The notes under the pieces: generated by a model
The model's input: the letters and a program-made list of their open reading frames with translations, nothing else
The model's database searches: none
Told to the model about the DNA's origin: nothing
Made by a program: the position numbers and the translations under genes
Source: Planctomycetota bacterium
GTDB taxonomy: Bacteria; Planctomycetota; Phycisphaerae; Sedimentisphaerales; Anaerohalosphaeraceae
Reading direction: 5' to 3'
DNA length: 13,990 bases
Assembly (NCBI GenBank): GCA_030637065.1
Contig: DAOVVQ010000072.1
Coordinates: forward strand, 1 to 13,990
In this document: positions 1-7,124 of the stretch, piece by piece
Layout of the letters: the number at the start of each line of letters is the position of its first letter
Numbering within the stretch: the first letter of the stretch is position 1

Positions 1-2550
1 CCTGCGAAGACGGTTGTACTGAGGGGGTTGGAGAGGCATCCGCAAAATGTTCACTATAATACCAACGGTCAGCTTGACTTAGGCAGGCTGCTTGCGGAGG
101 GCTATCTTGAGCTGGCCTCCAATGCCGACAAGGTCAGGGGGGCATTCAGGGTGATAGAGGATGATCCGGCACTGCCTCGGGCGTTGATCATTGGCGATTC
201 GATATCTATCGGCTACACGGTCGGTGTTCGTGGGCTGCTGGACGGTAAGGTTAATGTTCATCGTGTGCCGGAGAATTGTGCGCACACGACTAAGGGTCTT
301 GAGGCGCTGGACGAATGGCTTGGCGAAAAAAAATGGGATGTGATCCATTTTAACTGGGGTCTGCATGATCTTAAGTATGTGGACGAGAATTATAAAAAGG
401 TTCTGCCGGAGAATGGCGGCAAGCAGGTGAACGCTCCGAAAATATACGCAGCCAATCTTGAGAAACTTGTTAAACGTTTGAAGAAGACGGGGGCTGGGTT
501 GGTTTTTGCGACTACGACGCCTGTGGTGGATGGTGCGGCTGGGAGGATTGCGGGCGATTCTGTGGAATATAATGTTGTTGCCGAAAGGGTGATGCGAAAG
601 CATGGGGTGGCGATTAATGACCTTTACAGCCTGGTTCTGCCTCATCAGGACGAGATCCAAAAGCCCGCCAACGTACACTTCGAGCCGGAAGGCTCTGAGA
701 TGATGGCTGAGCAGGTTGCGGCTAAGATATTAGAGGCATTGCGGGTGTCGGAGATTGCCGGTATGTTGGGCGATGAGCTTACCTGTTTTGGTGTGCCGGT
801 CAGTGAGCGGCGTACATGGGAGCATCTGGCTAAGCAGGATTCGTGGCGAAGTGTTATTAAAGATGCCGAGAAGCTGCTGACAGCCGATATCCCCGATCAG
901 CCTGACGAGCTTTACCTTGATTATTACGTTACCGGCAATCGCGACCGGTGGCAGAGTGTTGCGTCTAACCGGCGAAAACGGGTGGGGACATACGTGTTGG
1001 CTGAGTGCCTTGAAGATAAGGGCCGGTTCATACTGAAGCTTGAGGAGATCATTGATATTCTGTGCAGCGAAAAGAGCTGGCTTTATCCTGCTCATGATAA
1101 GCAGAAGGTCAATTTTGAGGGTGAGCGGGTCGATATCGCTCTGGGTTCGTCGCGGCTGGCATGGACTATGGCGATGGCCGATTATCTGCTGGGTGATAAA
1201 CTGAGTTCGGGGACGCGGCAAAAAATCCGTCGCAATCTCCAGTGGCGTATTCTTGAGCCTTTTCGTGATATGGTCGAGGGCAGGCGCAAGGCGAACTGGT
1301 GGCTAAACGGTACGAATAACTGGAATTCGGTCTGTCTTGCGGGGGTTGTCGGGACTGCTCTTGCGACGGTCGAATCTCCGGAGGAGCGAGCCTTCTATAT
1401 CGCCGCGGTGGAAAAGTATTCCGAGAGTTTTCTTGAGGGCTTTACCGATGACGGATACTGTTCGGAGGGGCTTGGGTATTGGAATTACGGGTTTGGTCAT
1501 TATCTTATGATGGCTGAGCTTATCGTGCAGGCCACCGGCGGCGGGCTTGATCTTTTGGCTCGCGATAAGGTTCGCGCTGCGGCTACGTTTCCGGTGCGGA
1601 TCGAGATCGGCGGCGGTTTGTATCCTGCTTTTGCCGATTGTACGGTTACGACACGTCCCGCGTCCGTGTGGATGGCTTATGTCAGCAGGCGTTTCGGTCT
1701 GGGGCTCAGGCGGTGGGAAGATTCCTTCGTGGCCAAACCGCAGAGCCGTTTTAGTGAGACGCTTATGTCGGTTTTTGCGGATTCGTTGCGGGATTATCCG
1801 CCCGCGGCGCCGGTTTCCGGGCTTGGGCTGAGGGATTTTTTTGCAGATGCGGGGGTTTTGATCTGTCGCCCGAGGGAGACTGAGGGGCATTTCGGGCAAT
1901 TGTCGGTTGCTTTGAAGGGTGGGCACAACGACGAGCACCATAACCATAATGATGTTGGGGCATACGTAGTGACGGTAGGCGACGAAATTCTGCTTGCCGA
2001 TCCGGGACCGGAGGTATATACCTCGCGGACTTTTAGCTCGCACCGATATGAAAGCGATCTTCTTAACTCGTTCGGTCATCCGGTTCCGTTAGTTGCGGGC
2101 GATCTGCAAAGGAAGGGACGCGCTGCTGAGGGTAAGGTTATGCAAGCGGGATTTACCGATGAGGCTGACACGTTTGTGTTGGATATTGCGAGCGCTTATG
2201 ACGTTGACGAATTGAAGGGGCTCAGTCGCGGTTTTGTCTATGACCGCGAGGGTAGGGGGTCGCTTACGATTACCGATGAGGTTGAGTTCAGTTCGCCGCA
2301 GAGTTTTGGTACTGCGCTGGTTACGTTTGCCGATTGGGAGCAGGTGGGGCCGGGGTCGCTGCTTATTCGGGGCGAGAGTGGCGCACTCATCGTCGAGATA
2401 GAAACCTCTGCCGGCGCTTTTACGGTGGATGCCGTGGAGATCGACGAAGATGCCAAGGCGAAGACCGAGCCGACGCGGATCGGGATCAACCTGAAGAAAC
2501 CGGTCAGTAAGGCGACGATCACGATTAATATAAAACGATTACGGAGGTAA
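1..2550 (+). CDS. SGNH/GDSL hydrolase fused to heparinase II/III-like polysaccharide lyase (5' partial)
   Basis: The reading frame is open from the first base, so the gene most likely begins upstream; a TTG at 28 is an in-frame alternative with no convincing ribosome site. Numbering from that TTG, residues about 50-240 form an SGNH hydrolase domain: GDSIS with nucleophile candidate S58, NWGLHD at 109-114, and NVHFEPEG with H217. The usual Asp three residues before that His is absent. From about 290 to the end the protein looks like heparinase II/III: an alpha-helical toroid part with NWWLNGTNNW (423-432) and GYWNYG (483-488, candidate catalytic Tyr), then a beta part with HNDEHHNHND (633-642) and NSFGHPVP (680-687). 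Inferred role: removing an acyl group and cleaving a uronate-containing polysaccharide outside the cytoplasm. Any export signal would lie in the missing N-terminus. It is followed after 4 nt by a sulfatase, which suggests an operon. The exact substrate is unknown. Confidence 0.85.
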   Translation, partial: PAKTVVLRGLERHPQNVHYNTNGQLDLGRLLAEGYLELASNADKVRGAFRVIEDDPALPRALIIGDSISIGYTVGVRGLLDGKVNVHRVPENCAHTTKGLEALDEWLGEKKWDVIHFNWGLHDLKYVDENYKKVLPENGGKQVNAPKIYAANLEKLVKRLKKTGAGLVFATTTPVVDGAAGRIAGDSVEYNVVAERVMRKHGVAINDLYSLVLPHQDEIQKPANVHFEPEGSEMMAEQVAAKILEALRVSEIAGMLGDELTCFGVPVSERRTWEHLAKQDSWRSVIKDAEKLLTADIPDQPDELYLDYYVTGNRDRWQSVASNRRKRVGTYVLAECLEDKGRFILKLEEIIDILCSEKSWLYPAHDKQKVNFEGERVDIALGSSRLAWTMAMADYLLGDKLSSGTRQKIRRNLQWRILEPFRDMVEGRRKANWWLNGTNNWNSVCLAGVVGTALATVESPEERAFYIAAVEKYSESFLEGFTDDGYCSEGLGYWNYGFGHYLMMAELIVQATGGGLDLLARDKVRAAATFPVRIEIGGGLYPAFADCTVTTRPASVWMAYVSRRFGLGLRRWEDSFVAKPQSRFSETLMSVFADSLRDYPPAAPVSGLGLRDFFADAGVLICRPRETEGHFGQLSVALKGGHNDEHHNHNDVGAYVVTVGDEILLADPGPEVYTSRTFSSHRYESDLLNSFGHPVPLVAGDLQRKGRAAEGKVMQAGFTDEADTFVLDIASAYDVDELKGLSRGFVYDREGRGSLTITDEVEFSSPQSFGTALVTFADWEQVGPGSLLIRGESGALIVEIETSAGAFTVDAVEIDEDAKAKTEPTRIGINLKKPVSKATITINIKRLRR
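2543..2547 (+). promoter_or_regulatory. Ribosome binding site overlapping the upstream stop
   Basis: A GGAGG core runs directly into the TAA of the SGNH/heparinase gene and sits 7 nt before the ATG at 2555. The overlap supports translational coupling of the two genes and fixes the sulfatase start. Confidence 0.8.
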
Positions 2551-2554
2551 CAAG

Positions 2555-4093
2555 ATGAACACGAGACGGGATTTTTTGAGGGATGTGGGTTTTGGTATTG
2601 GTGCTCTTGGCCTTGGGTCCGGTTTGGCCAGTGCGGGCAAGGCTGCCGGCGGGGTACGTAATATACTGCTGATCACCGCGGACGATATGAATTGCGATTC
2701 GGTTGGGGTTTACGGCTGTGATGTTGACGGTACGACGCCCAATATCGATCGTTTGGCTTCTGAGGGTGTTCGGTTTACTAATGCCCACGTTACGATCGCG
2801 GTTTGTCAGCCGTGTCGCGGGGTTTTGGCTACCGGTCGGTATCCGCATCGCAGCGGGATCGTGGGTTTTGATCATATTGACAGCGATATTCCTACTGTTA
2901 TGGAGATTTTTCAGGACGCTGGTTTTGCTACCGGTATCTTAGGTAAGGTTGGCCACTCGACGCCCAAGACGAGCTTTGAGTGGGATATGGCTTACGATAT
3001 GGCCGATCTGGGCCAGGGGCGCGACCCGGATATCTATTACAAATATGCGAAGCGGTTTTTTAATAAGGCCTCGAAAAGCGGAAAGCGTTTTTATTTTATG
3101 GCCAACTCGCACGATCCGCACCGTCCGTTTTATGGGAGTGACCAGGAATCACAAAAGTTCAAGGACGGTACATGCGCCGTGCCGAGCCGTGTTTATAAGC
3201 CTGATGAAATCGAGATACCGGGATTTTTGCCTGAGTTGCCGGAGGTTCGGACCGAGATCGCGGAATACTACAGTTCTGTTCGGCGCAGTGACGATACGGT
3301 TGGGGCGATCTTAAAGGCCCTGGAGGATTCCGGTCAGGCGGAGAATACGCTTGTTATGTTCCTGTCCGATCATGGTATGGCGCTTCCGTTTGCCAAGACG
3401 AACTGCTATCTGCACAGCACACGCACTCCGTGGATCGTGCGCTGGCCCGGCAAGGTCAGGCCCGGGCGGGTAGACAGCCGCCATTTTATTTCCGGCATTG
3501 ATTTTCTGCCTACGGTGCTGGAGGCGACCGGTGAGAAGAAGCCTGCGGGGATGGACGGTGTTTCTTTTCTGCCGATCCTTGAGGGTCGAAGACAGGGCGG
3601 TCGCGACAAGGTGTTTACCCAGTTTCATGAGACTTCCGGCAGGAAGCGTTTTCCTATGCGTTGTATTCAGAATGAGAGGTTTGGGTATCTCTTTAATCCG
3701 TGGTCCGATGGCGAGCGGGTATTTAAGAATGAATCGCAGAGCGGTCGGACTTTTAAGGCCATGCAGGCTGGGGCGGAGACCGATAAGGCCATTGCCGAGC
3801 GGGTCGATCTCTTTACGCATCGTGTGGTCGAGGAATTTTACGATTTTGAAAAGGACCCTGACGCTTTGCACAATCTTATCGACAATCCCGAGTACAAGGA
3901 TGCTATTGACAGGATGCGCGGGGAAATGGCTGTCTGGATGAAAGAGGTTGCCGATCCGGCGTTGGTGGCGTTTCGGAATCGCGATAAGCCGGGGGCGCTT
4001 AAGCAATTTATGGATCGGCAGGATGCGGAAAGTCAGGCCATCAGGGCTGCGAAGATGAAGGCCAATCAGGAGGCGAAAAGGAACCGTAAATAA
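2555..4093 (+). CDS. Tat-exported sulfatase, heparan N-sulfatase (sulfamidase)-like
   Basis: A 512-residue type I sulfatase. The N-terminus carries a twin-arginine motif (RRDFL, R4-R5) followed by a Gly/Ala-rich hydrophobic stretch, so export by Tat is likely. Metal ligands are visible at D43-D44 (TADDM) and D272-H273 (LSDHG). The formylglycine motif is C84-Q-P-C-R88, followed by GVLATGRYPHRSG. The fourth position is Cys where most sulfatases have Ser or Thr. Overall layout (GKVGHSTP, ANSHDPHRPF, TRTPWIVRWPG) resembles bacterial sulfatases annotated as N-sulfoglucosamine sulfohydrolases; that substrate is an inference. The C-terminus ends in a charged Lys/Glu/Arg-rich tail. Coupling to the preceding heparinase-type gene (4-nt gap, Shine-Dalgarno in the upstream stop) suggests that both act on one glycan, possibly heparan-like. 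Confidence 0.92.
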   Translation: MNTRRDFLRDVGFGIGALGLGSGLASAGKAAGGVRNILLITADDMNCDSVGVYGCDVDGTTPNIDRLASEGVRFTNAHVTIAVCQPCRGVLATGRYPHRSGIVGFDHIDSDIPTVMEIFQDAGFATGILGKVGHSTPKTSFEWDMAYDMADLGQGRDPDIYYKYAKRFFNKASKSGKRFYFMANSHDPHRPFYGSDQESQKFKDGTCAVPSRVYKPDEIEIPGFLPELPEVRTEIAEYYSSVRRSDDTVGAILKALEDSGQAENTLVMFLSDHGMALPFAKTNCYLHSTRTPWIVRWPGKVRPGRVDSRHFISGIDFLPTVLEATGEKKPAGMDGVSFLPILEGRRQGGRDKVFTQFHETSGRKRFPMRCIQNERFGYLFNPWSDGERVFKNESQSGRTFKAMQAGAETDKAIAERVDLFTHRVVEEFYDFEKDPDALHNLIDNPEYKDAIDRMRGEMAVWMKEVADPALVAFRNRDKPGALKQFMDRQDAESQAIRAAKMKANQEAKRNRK

Positions 4094-4145
4094 AAGGCTG
4101 GTTCCGGCTGTAAAGAGGCTGGGGGCTGGTACGGTGTGAAAATGA

Positions 4146-4265
4146 ATAACATTTTAGCCAGATGCAAGAAGGCAGGAATCCGCCAAAGGCGGATGCTATT
4201 TTATGCTGGATTCCCGCCTTCACGGGAATGACAATGTCGCACGCAGCGATTGGCTAAAGTGTTAT
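4146..4265. repeat. Hairpin-forming MITE-like repeat with 15-bp terminal inverted repeats
   Basis: The ends 4146-4160 (ATAACATTTTAGCCA) and 4251-4265 (TGGCTAAAGTGTTAT) are inverted copies matching at 14 of 15 positions. Inside, 4168-4181 (GAAGGCAGGAATCC) and 4208-4221 (GGATTCCCGCCTTC) are a second inverted pair matching at 13 of 14. Smaller hairpins lie within: CCGCC/GGCGG at 4180-4191 and ATTCCCG/CGGGAAT around 4210-4229. The core resembles GGATTCCCGCC-type dispersed repeats seen in many bacterial genomes, which is recalled from general knowledge and was not searched. It carries no coding capacity and fills most of the gap between two sulfatase genes. No clear target-site duplication was seen. 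It could act as a processed hairpin or weak transcription barrier in the mRNA. Confidence 0.7.
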
Positions 4266-4306
4266 GGAAATAATCAGTTTACTTTTATCAGTTATAGGAT
4301 GATGCA

Positions 4307-5713
4307 ATGAAACGATTTAGTAGTAGTCGCAGGGATTTTCTTAAGTTTGCTGGTTTTAGCGCCGTTGTTACGCTTCTGCCGAAATCGGCAATCGCACTTG
4401 GTCGCAGAAAAAAGCCTAATTTCGTTATTATTCTTGCCGACGATATGGGTTACAACGCGACGAGCGTTTATGACGGGTGGATTGAGACTCCGAATCTGGA
4501 AAAGTTAGCTGCCAATGGAGTTAAGTTTACCGACTTTCATTCCAGCGGAACGGTTTGCAGTCCTACGCGTGCGGGGCTTCTTACCGGGAGGTATCAGGAG
4601 CGGGCGGGGATACCGGGCGTGGTCTATGCCGATCCCGGCCGGGACGTTCACTATCACGGTCTTCAGCGGAATGAGATCACATTTGCCGAGATGCTCAAGG
4701 ATACCGGCTATTCGTGCGGGCTGATGGGCAAGTGGCATTTGGGTTATCTGAAAAAATATAATCCCACACATCACGGCTTTGACGAATTTCACGGTTTTGT
4801 CAGCGGTAACGTCGACTACATTTCTCATTACGACGGCAGTATTAACTACGATTGGTGGGATGGTCTGGACCTGGTTGTTGAAGAAGGCTACTCGACGCAC
4901 CTCATCACGGACCATTCGGTGAAGTTCATTGAGCGGAACAAGGACAAACCCTTCTGTCTGTATGTTGCTCACGAGGCGGTTCACAGTCCGTTTCAGGGGC
5001 CTGACAGTCAGATTCAGCGCGGGCCCATGAAGGACAAGAGAGAAAATACCGAGGAGTTGACTCAGCAGCAGGCATACGTTCAGATGATGACCGAGATGGA
5101 TAAGGGCGTTGGCAGGATCGTCGAGACACTCGATCGGCTTGGGCTGACGGAGGATACGCTTGTGTTCTTCCTCTCGGATAATGGGCACGCGTATCTTGGG
5201 CCTGATACGTATGAGTTTCCTCTTCGCGGCAAGAAAGCTACCGTGTGGGAAGGTGGGCATCGTGTTCCGGCGATCGCATCCTGGCCGGGCAGGGTCAAGC
5301 CGGGTACGGTGAACGACGGTTTGTATATCAGCCTGGATATAATGCCGACAATGCTTGATCTGGCTGGGGTGAGGCCGCCGAAGGATCACAGGCTTGACGG
5401 TGTCAGCCTGGGTGGCGCTCTGCTGAATGGCGAAGAGGCTGCGGACCGCAGCTTATTCTGGTTGGGCAGGGCCATGCGGGACGGGAGTTGGAAACTCGTA
5501 AAAGATGTTGATGGCGGACTGTTTAATCTTGCCAAAGACTTGGCAGAGCAAAATGATCTGTCAGAAAAGTATCCCGAGCGTGTTAAACAGATGTCTGCGG
5601 CCATCGAGGCATGGAAGGCGGATGTTGCTGCGGGTGCGACTGTTCAGCCTGATCCGCCGGAAGATGTTACTGTTGCTCAACCCGTTAAAAAGAAGAAAAA
5701 CCGTTCGAGATAA
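4307..5713 (+). CDS. Tat-exported arylsulfatase-family sulfatase
   Basis: A 468-residue type I sulfatase. The N-terminus has a twin-arginine motif (SRRDFLK, R8-R9) and a short hydrophobic stretch ending near residue 30. Metal-binding D45-D46 (LADDMGY) and D291-N292 (LSDNG) are present. The formylglycine motif is C84-S-P-T-R88 followed by AGLLTGRY. GKWHLG, the HGFDEFHGF block and EGGHRVPAIASWPG are typical of arylsulfatase A-like enzymes. The C-terminus is a Pro-rich and Lys-rich tail. It is expected to hydrolyse a sulfate ester on a sugar outside the cytoplasm; the position specificity cannot be read from sequence. The ATG at 4307 has only a weak AGGATG upstream. It starts about 40 bp after the 4146-4265 repeat and is followed 16 nt later by another sulfatase, probably in the same transcript. 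Confidence 0.93.
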   Translation: MKRFSSSRRDFLKFAGFSAVVTLLPKSAIALGRRKKPNFVIILADDMGYNATSVYDGWIETPNLEKLAANGVKFTDFHSSGTVCSPTRAGLLTGRYQERAGIPGVVYADPGRDVHYHGLQRNEITFAEMLKDTGYSCGLMGKWHLGYLKKYNPTHHGFDEFHGFVSGNVDYISHYDGSINYDWWDGLDLVVEEGYSTHLITDHSVKFIERNKDKPFCLYVAHEAVHSPFQGPDSQIQRGPMKDKRENTEELTQQQAYVQMMTEMDKGVGRIVETLDRLGLTEDTLVFFLSDNGHAYLGPDTYEFPLRGKKATVWEGGHRVPAIASWPGRVKPGTVNDGLYISLDIMPTMLDLAGVRPPKDHRLDGVSLGGALLNGEEAADRSLFWLGRAMRDGSWKLVKDVDGGLFNLAKDLAEQNDLSEKYPERVKQMSAAIEAWKADVAAGATVQPDPPEDVTVAQPVKKKKNRSR

Positions 5714-5716
5714 TGC

Positions 5717-5722
5717 AGGAGG
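5717..5722 (+). promoter_or_regulatory. Ribosome binding site deciding a GTG start
   Basis: AGGAGG lies 7 nt upstream of the GTG at 5730 and just after the stop of the preceding sulfatase. It selects this GTG over the in-frame ATG at 5505, which would add 75 residues overlapping the upstream gene and bury the Tat signal. Confidence 0.85.
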
Positions 5723-5729
5723 ACAGATC

Positions 5730-7124
5730 GTGAATCGAAGAGATTTTCTAAGAACAGCCATTGCGGGCACAGCCGCTGGCGTCTTGCCGGGGAAGTTGTT
5801 TGCGGGCAGATCGGCGATGAGGCCCAATATTATTTATATTATGCTCGACGAGCTTGGTTATTTTGAGCTTTCGTGTATGGGTAGTAAGCACATGATCACT
5901 CCCAATATTGATCGTATGGTCGATGAAGGGATGCGGTTTACGCAGTGTTTGGCTGGGGGTTGTGTGTGTGCGCCGACGAGGAGCGTTTTGATTACCGGCG
6001 AGCATACGGGTCATACGCCAATTCGGGGGAACGGGAAAGATCAGTCGATAAACGACGACAATGTTACGATTGCAGAGGTTCTGAAGAAGGCTGGCTATGC
6101 CACCGGAGGGTTCGGTAAGTGGGGGTTGGGCGATGTTGGGACGCCGGGCGTGCCGGAAAAGCAGGGTTTTGATCTTTTCTACGGATATTACGATCAGGTT
6201 CATGCCCACACGTATTATCCGGAGTATCTGATTCGCAATAGTAAGAAGGAGTATCTGGCTGGCAACACCGGCGATATACATGAGGGGGAGACTTTTTCGC
6301 ATTATTTGATCTATGAAGAGTCGGTGAAGTTCATCCGCCAGAATAAGGACCGGCCTTTTTTCTGCTACATGGCGTGGACGCCGCCGCACGGTCAGTGGGG
6401 TTTTCCGAAGGACGATCCATCCTGGCAGTTGTATAAGGATAAGAAATGGAAGGCGGGTCGCCAGAAGGGTGCGCTTGACGCTCAGGTTTATGCTGCGATG
6501 GTTAATATGGCTGACCGGCAGATCGGCGAGATTTTCGATCTGCTGAAGGAGCTTGGCATTGATGATAATACGATCGTCTTTTTCTGCGGTGATAACGGCG
6601 GGCAGCATTATTTCAAGACGGACGAATTTCCCGAGGGCTTTTTTAATCCCAACGGTGGTGTTTTTCGCGGGCAGAAGCGTGATCTTACGGAGGGCGGGCT
6701 TCGGATTCCGTTTGTGGTTCGCTGGCCCGGTAAGATAAAGGCGGCGGCGATAAGCGATCATCTGTGTTATTTTCCGGATATTATGCCGACGTTTGCCGAG
6801 CTGGCTGGGGCGGATATTCCGGCGACGACTGACGGGATATCGATGCTGCCGACGCTGGTCGGGCCAAAGAAGGCTGGGCATAAGCAGGCGGAGCATGAAT
6901 ATCTCTACTGGGAGCATCAGGGCGATACGGCTGTGCGTATGGGCGATTTTAAGGCTATTCGGGTCAAGGACGGGCCTTGGGAGCTTTATAATCTGGCAAG
7001 CGATTCTTATGAAGCCAATGACATCGCCGAAAGGCATCCGGAGATGCTCAAGAAGATGATCGCCTATGCCAAAGAGGCCCACAGGCCGCCAAGGCAGCCG
7101 AGCGTTGCGCCGAAATCGTTATAG
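5730..7124 (+). CDS. Tat-exported arylsulfatase-family sulfatase
   Basis: A 464-residue type I sulfatase starting at GTG. This start places the twin-arginine motif NRRDFLR (R3-R4) at the very N-terminus. The hydrophobic signal ends near residue 26. The formylglycine motif is C80-A-P-T-R84, followed by SVLITGEHTGHTPIRGN. The second metal pair is D288-N289 (CGDNGG). The first metal motif reads D40-E41 (MLDELGY) instead of the usual Asp-Asp, a notable substitution. Later blocks EGGLRIPFVVRWPGK and FPDIMPTFAEL match arylsulfatase A-like proteins. It lies 16 nt after the preceding sulfatase and is probably co-transcribed. Its stop overlaps the stop of the convergent sulfatase on the other strand. 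It likely removes sulfate from a carbohydrate in the cell envelope; the substrate is not determined. Confidence 0.93.
   Translation: MNRRDFLRTAIAGTAAGVLPGKLFAGRSAMRPNIIYIMLDELGYFELSCMGSKHMITPNIDRMVDEGMRFTQCLAGGCVCAPTRSVLITGEHTGHTPIRGNGKDQSINDDNVTIAEVLKKAGYATGGFGKWGLGDVGTPGVPEKQGFDLFYGYYDQVHAHTYYPEYLIRNSKKEYLAGNTGDIHEGETFSHYLIYEESVKFIRQNKDRPFFCYMAWTPPHGQWGFPKDDPSWQLYKDKKWKAGRQKGALDAQVYAAMVNMADRQIGEIFDLLKELGIDDNTIVFFCGDNGGQHYFKTDEFPEGFFNPNGGVFRGQKRDLTEGGLRIPFVVRWPGKIKAAAISDHLCYFPDIMPTFAELAGADIPATTDGISMLPTLVGPKKAGHKQAEHEYLYWEHQGDTAVRMGDFKAIRVKDGPWELYNLASDSYEANDIAERHPEMLKKMIAYAKEAHRPPRQPSVAPKSL

Noticed and set aside
5505..5729. N-terminal extension of the third sulfatase from ATG 5505
   Set aside because: It would overlap the upstream gene by over 200 bp and bury the twin-arginine signal; GTG 5730 has a strong ribosome site.
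5748..7082. 444-codon open frame antisense to a sulfatase
   Set aside because: It lies wholly opposite a sulfatase with clear motifs; its translation has no domain pattern and is explained by scarce antisense stops in this codon bias.
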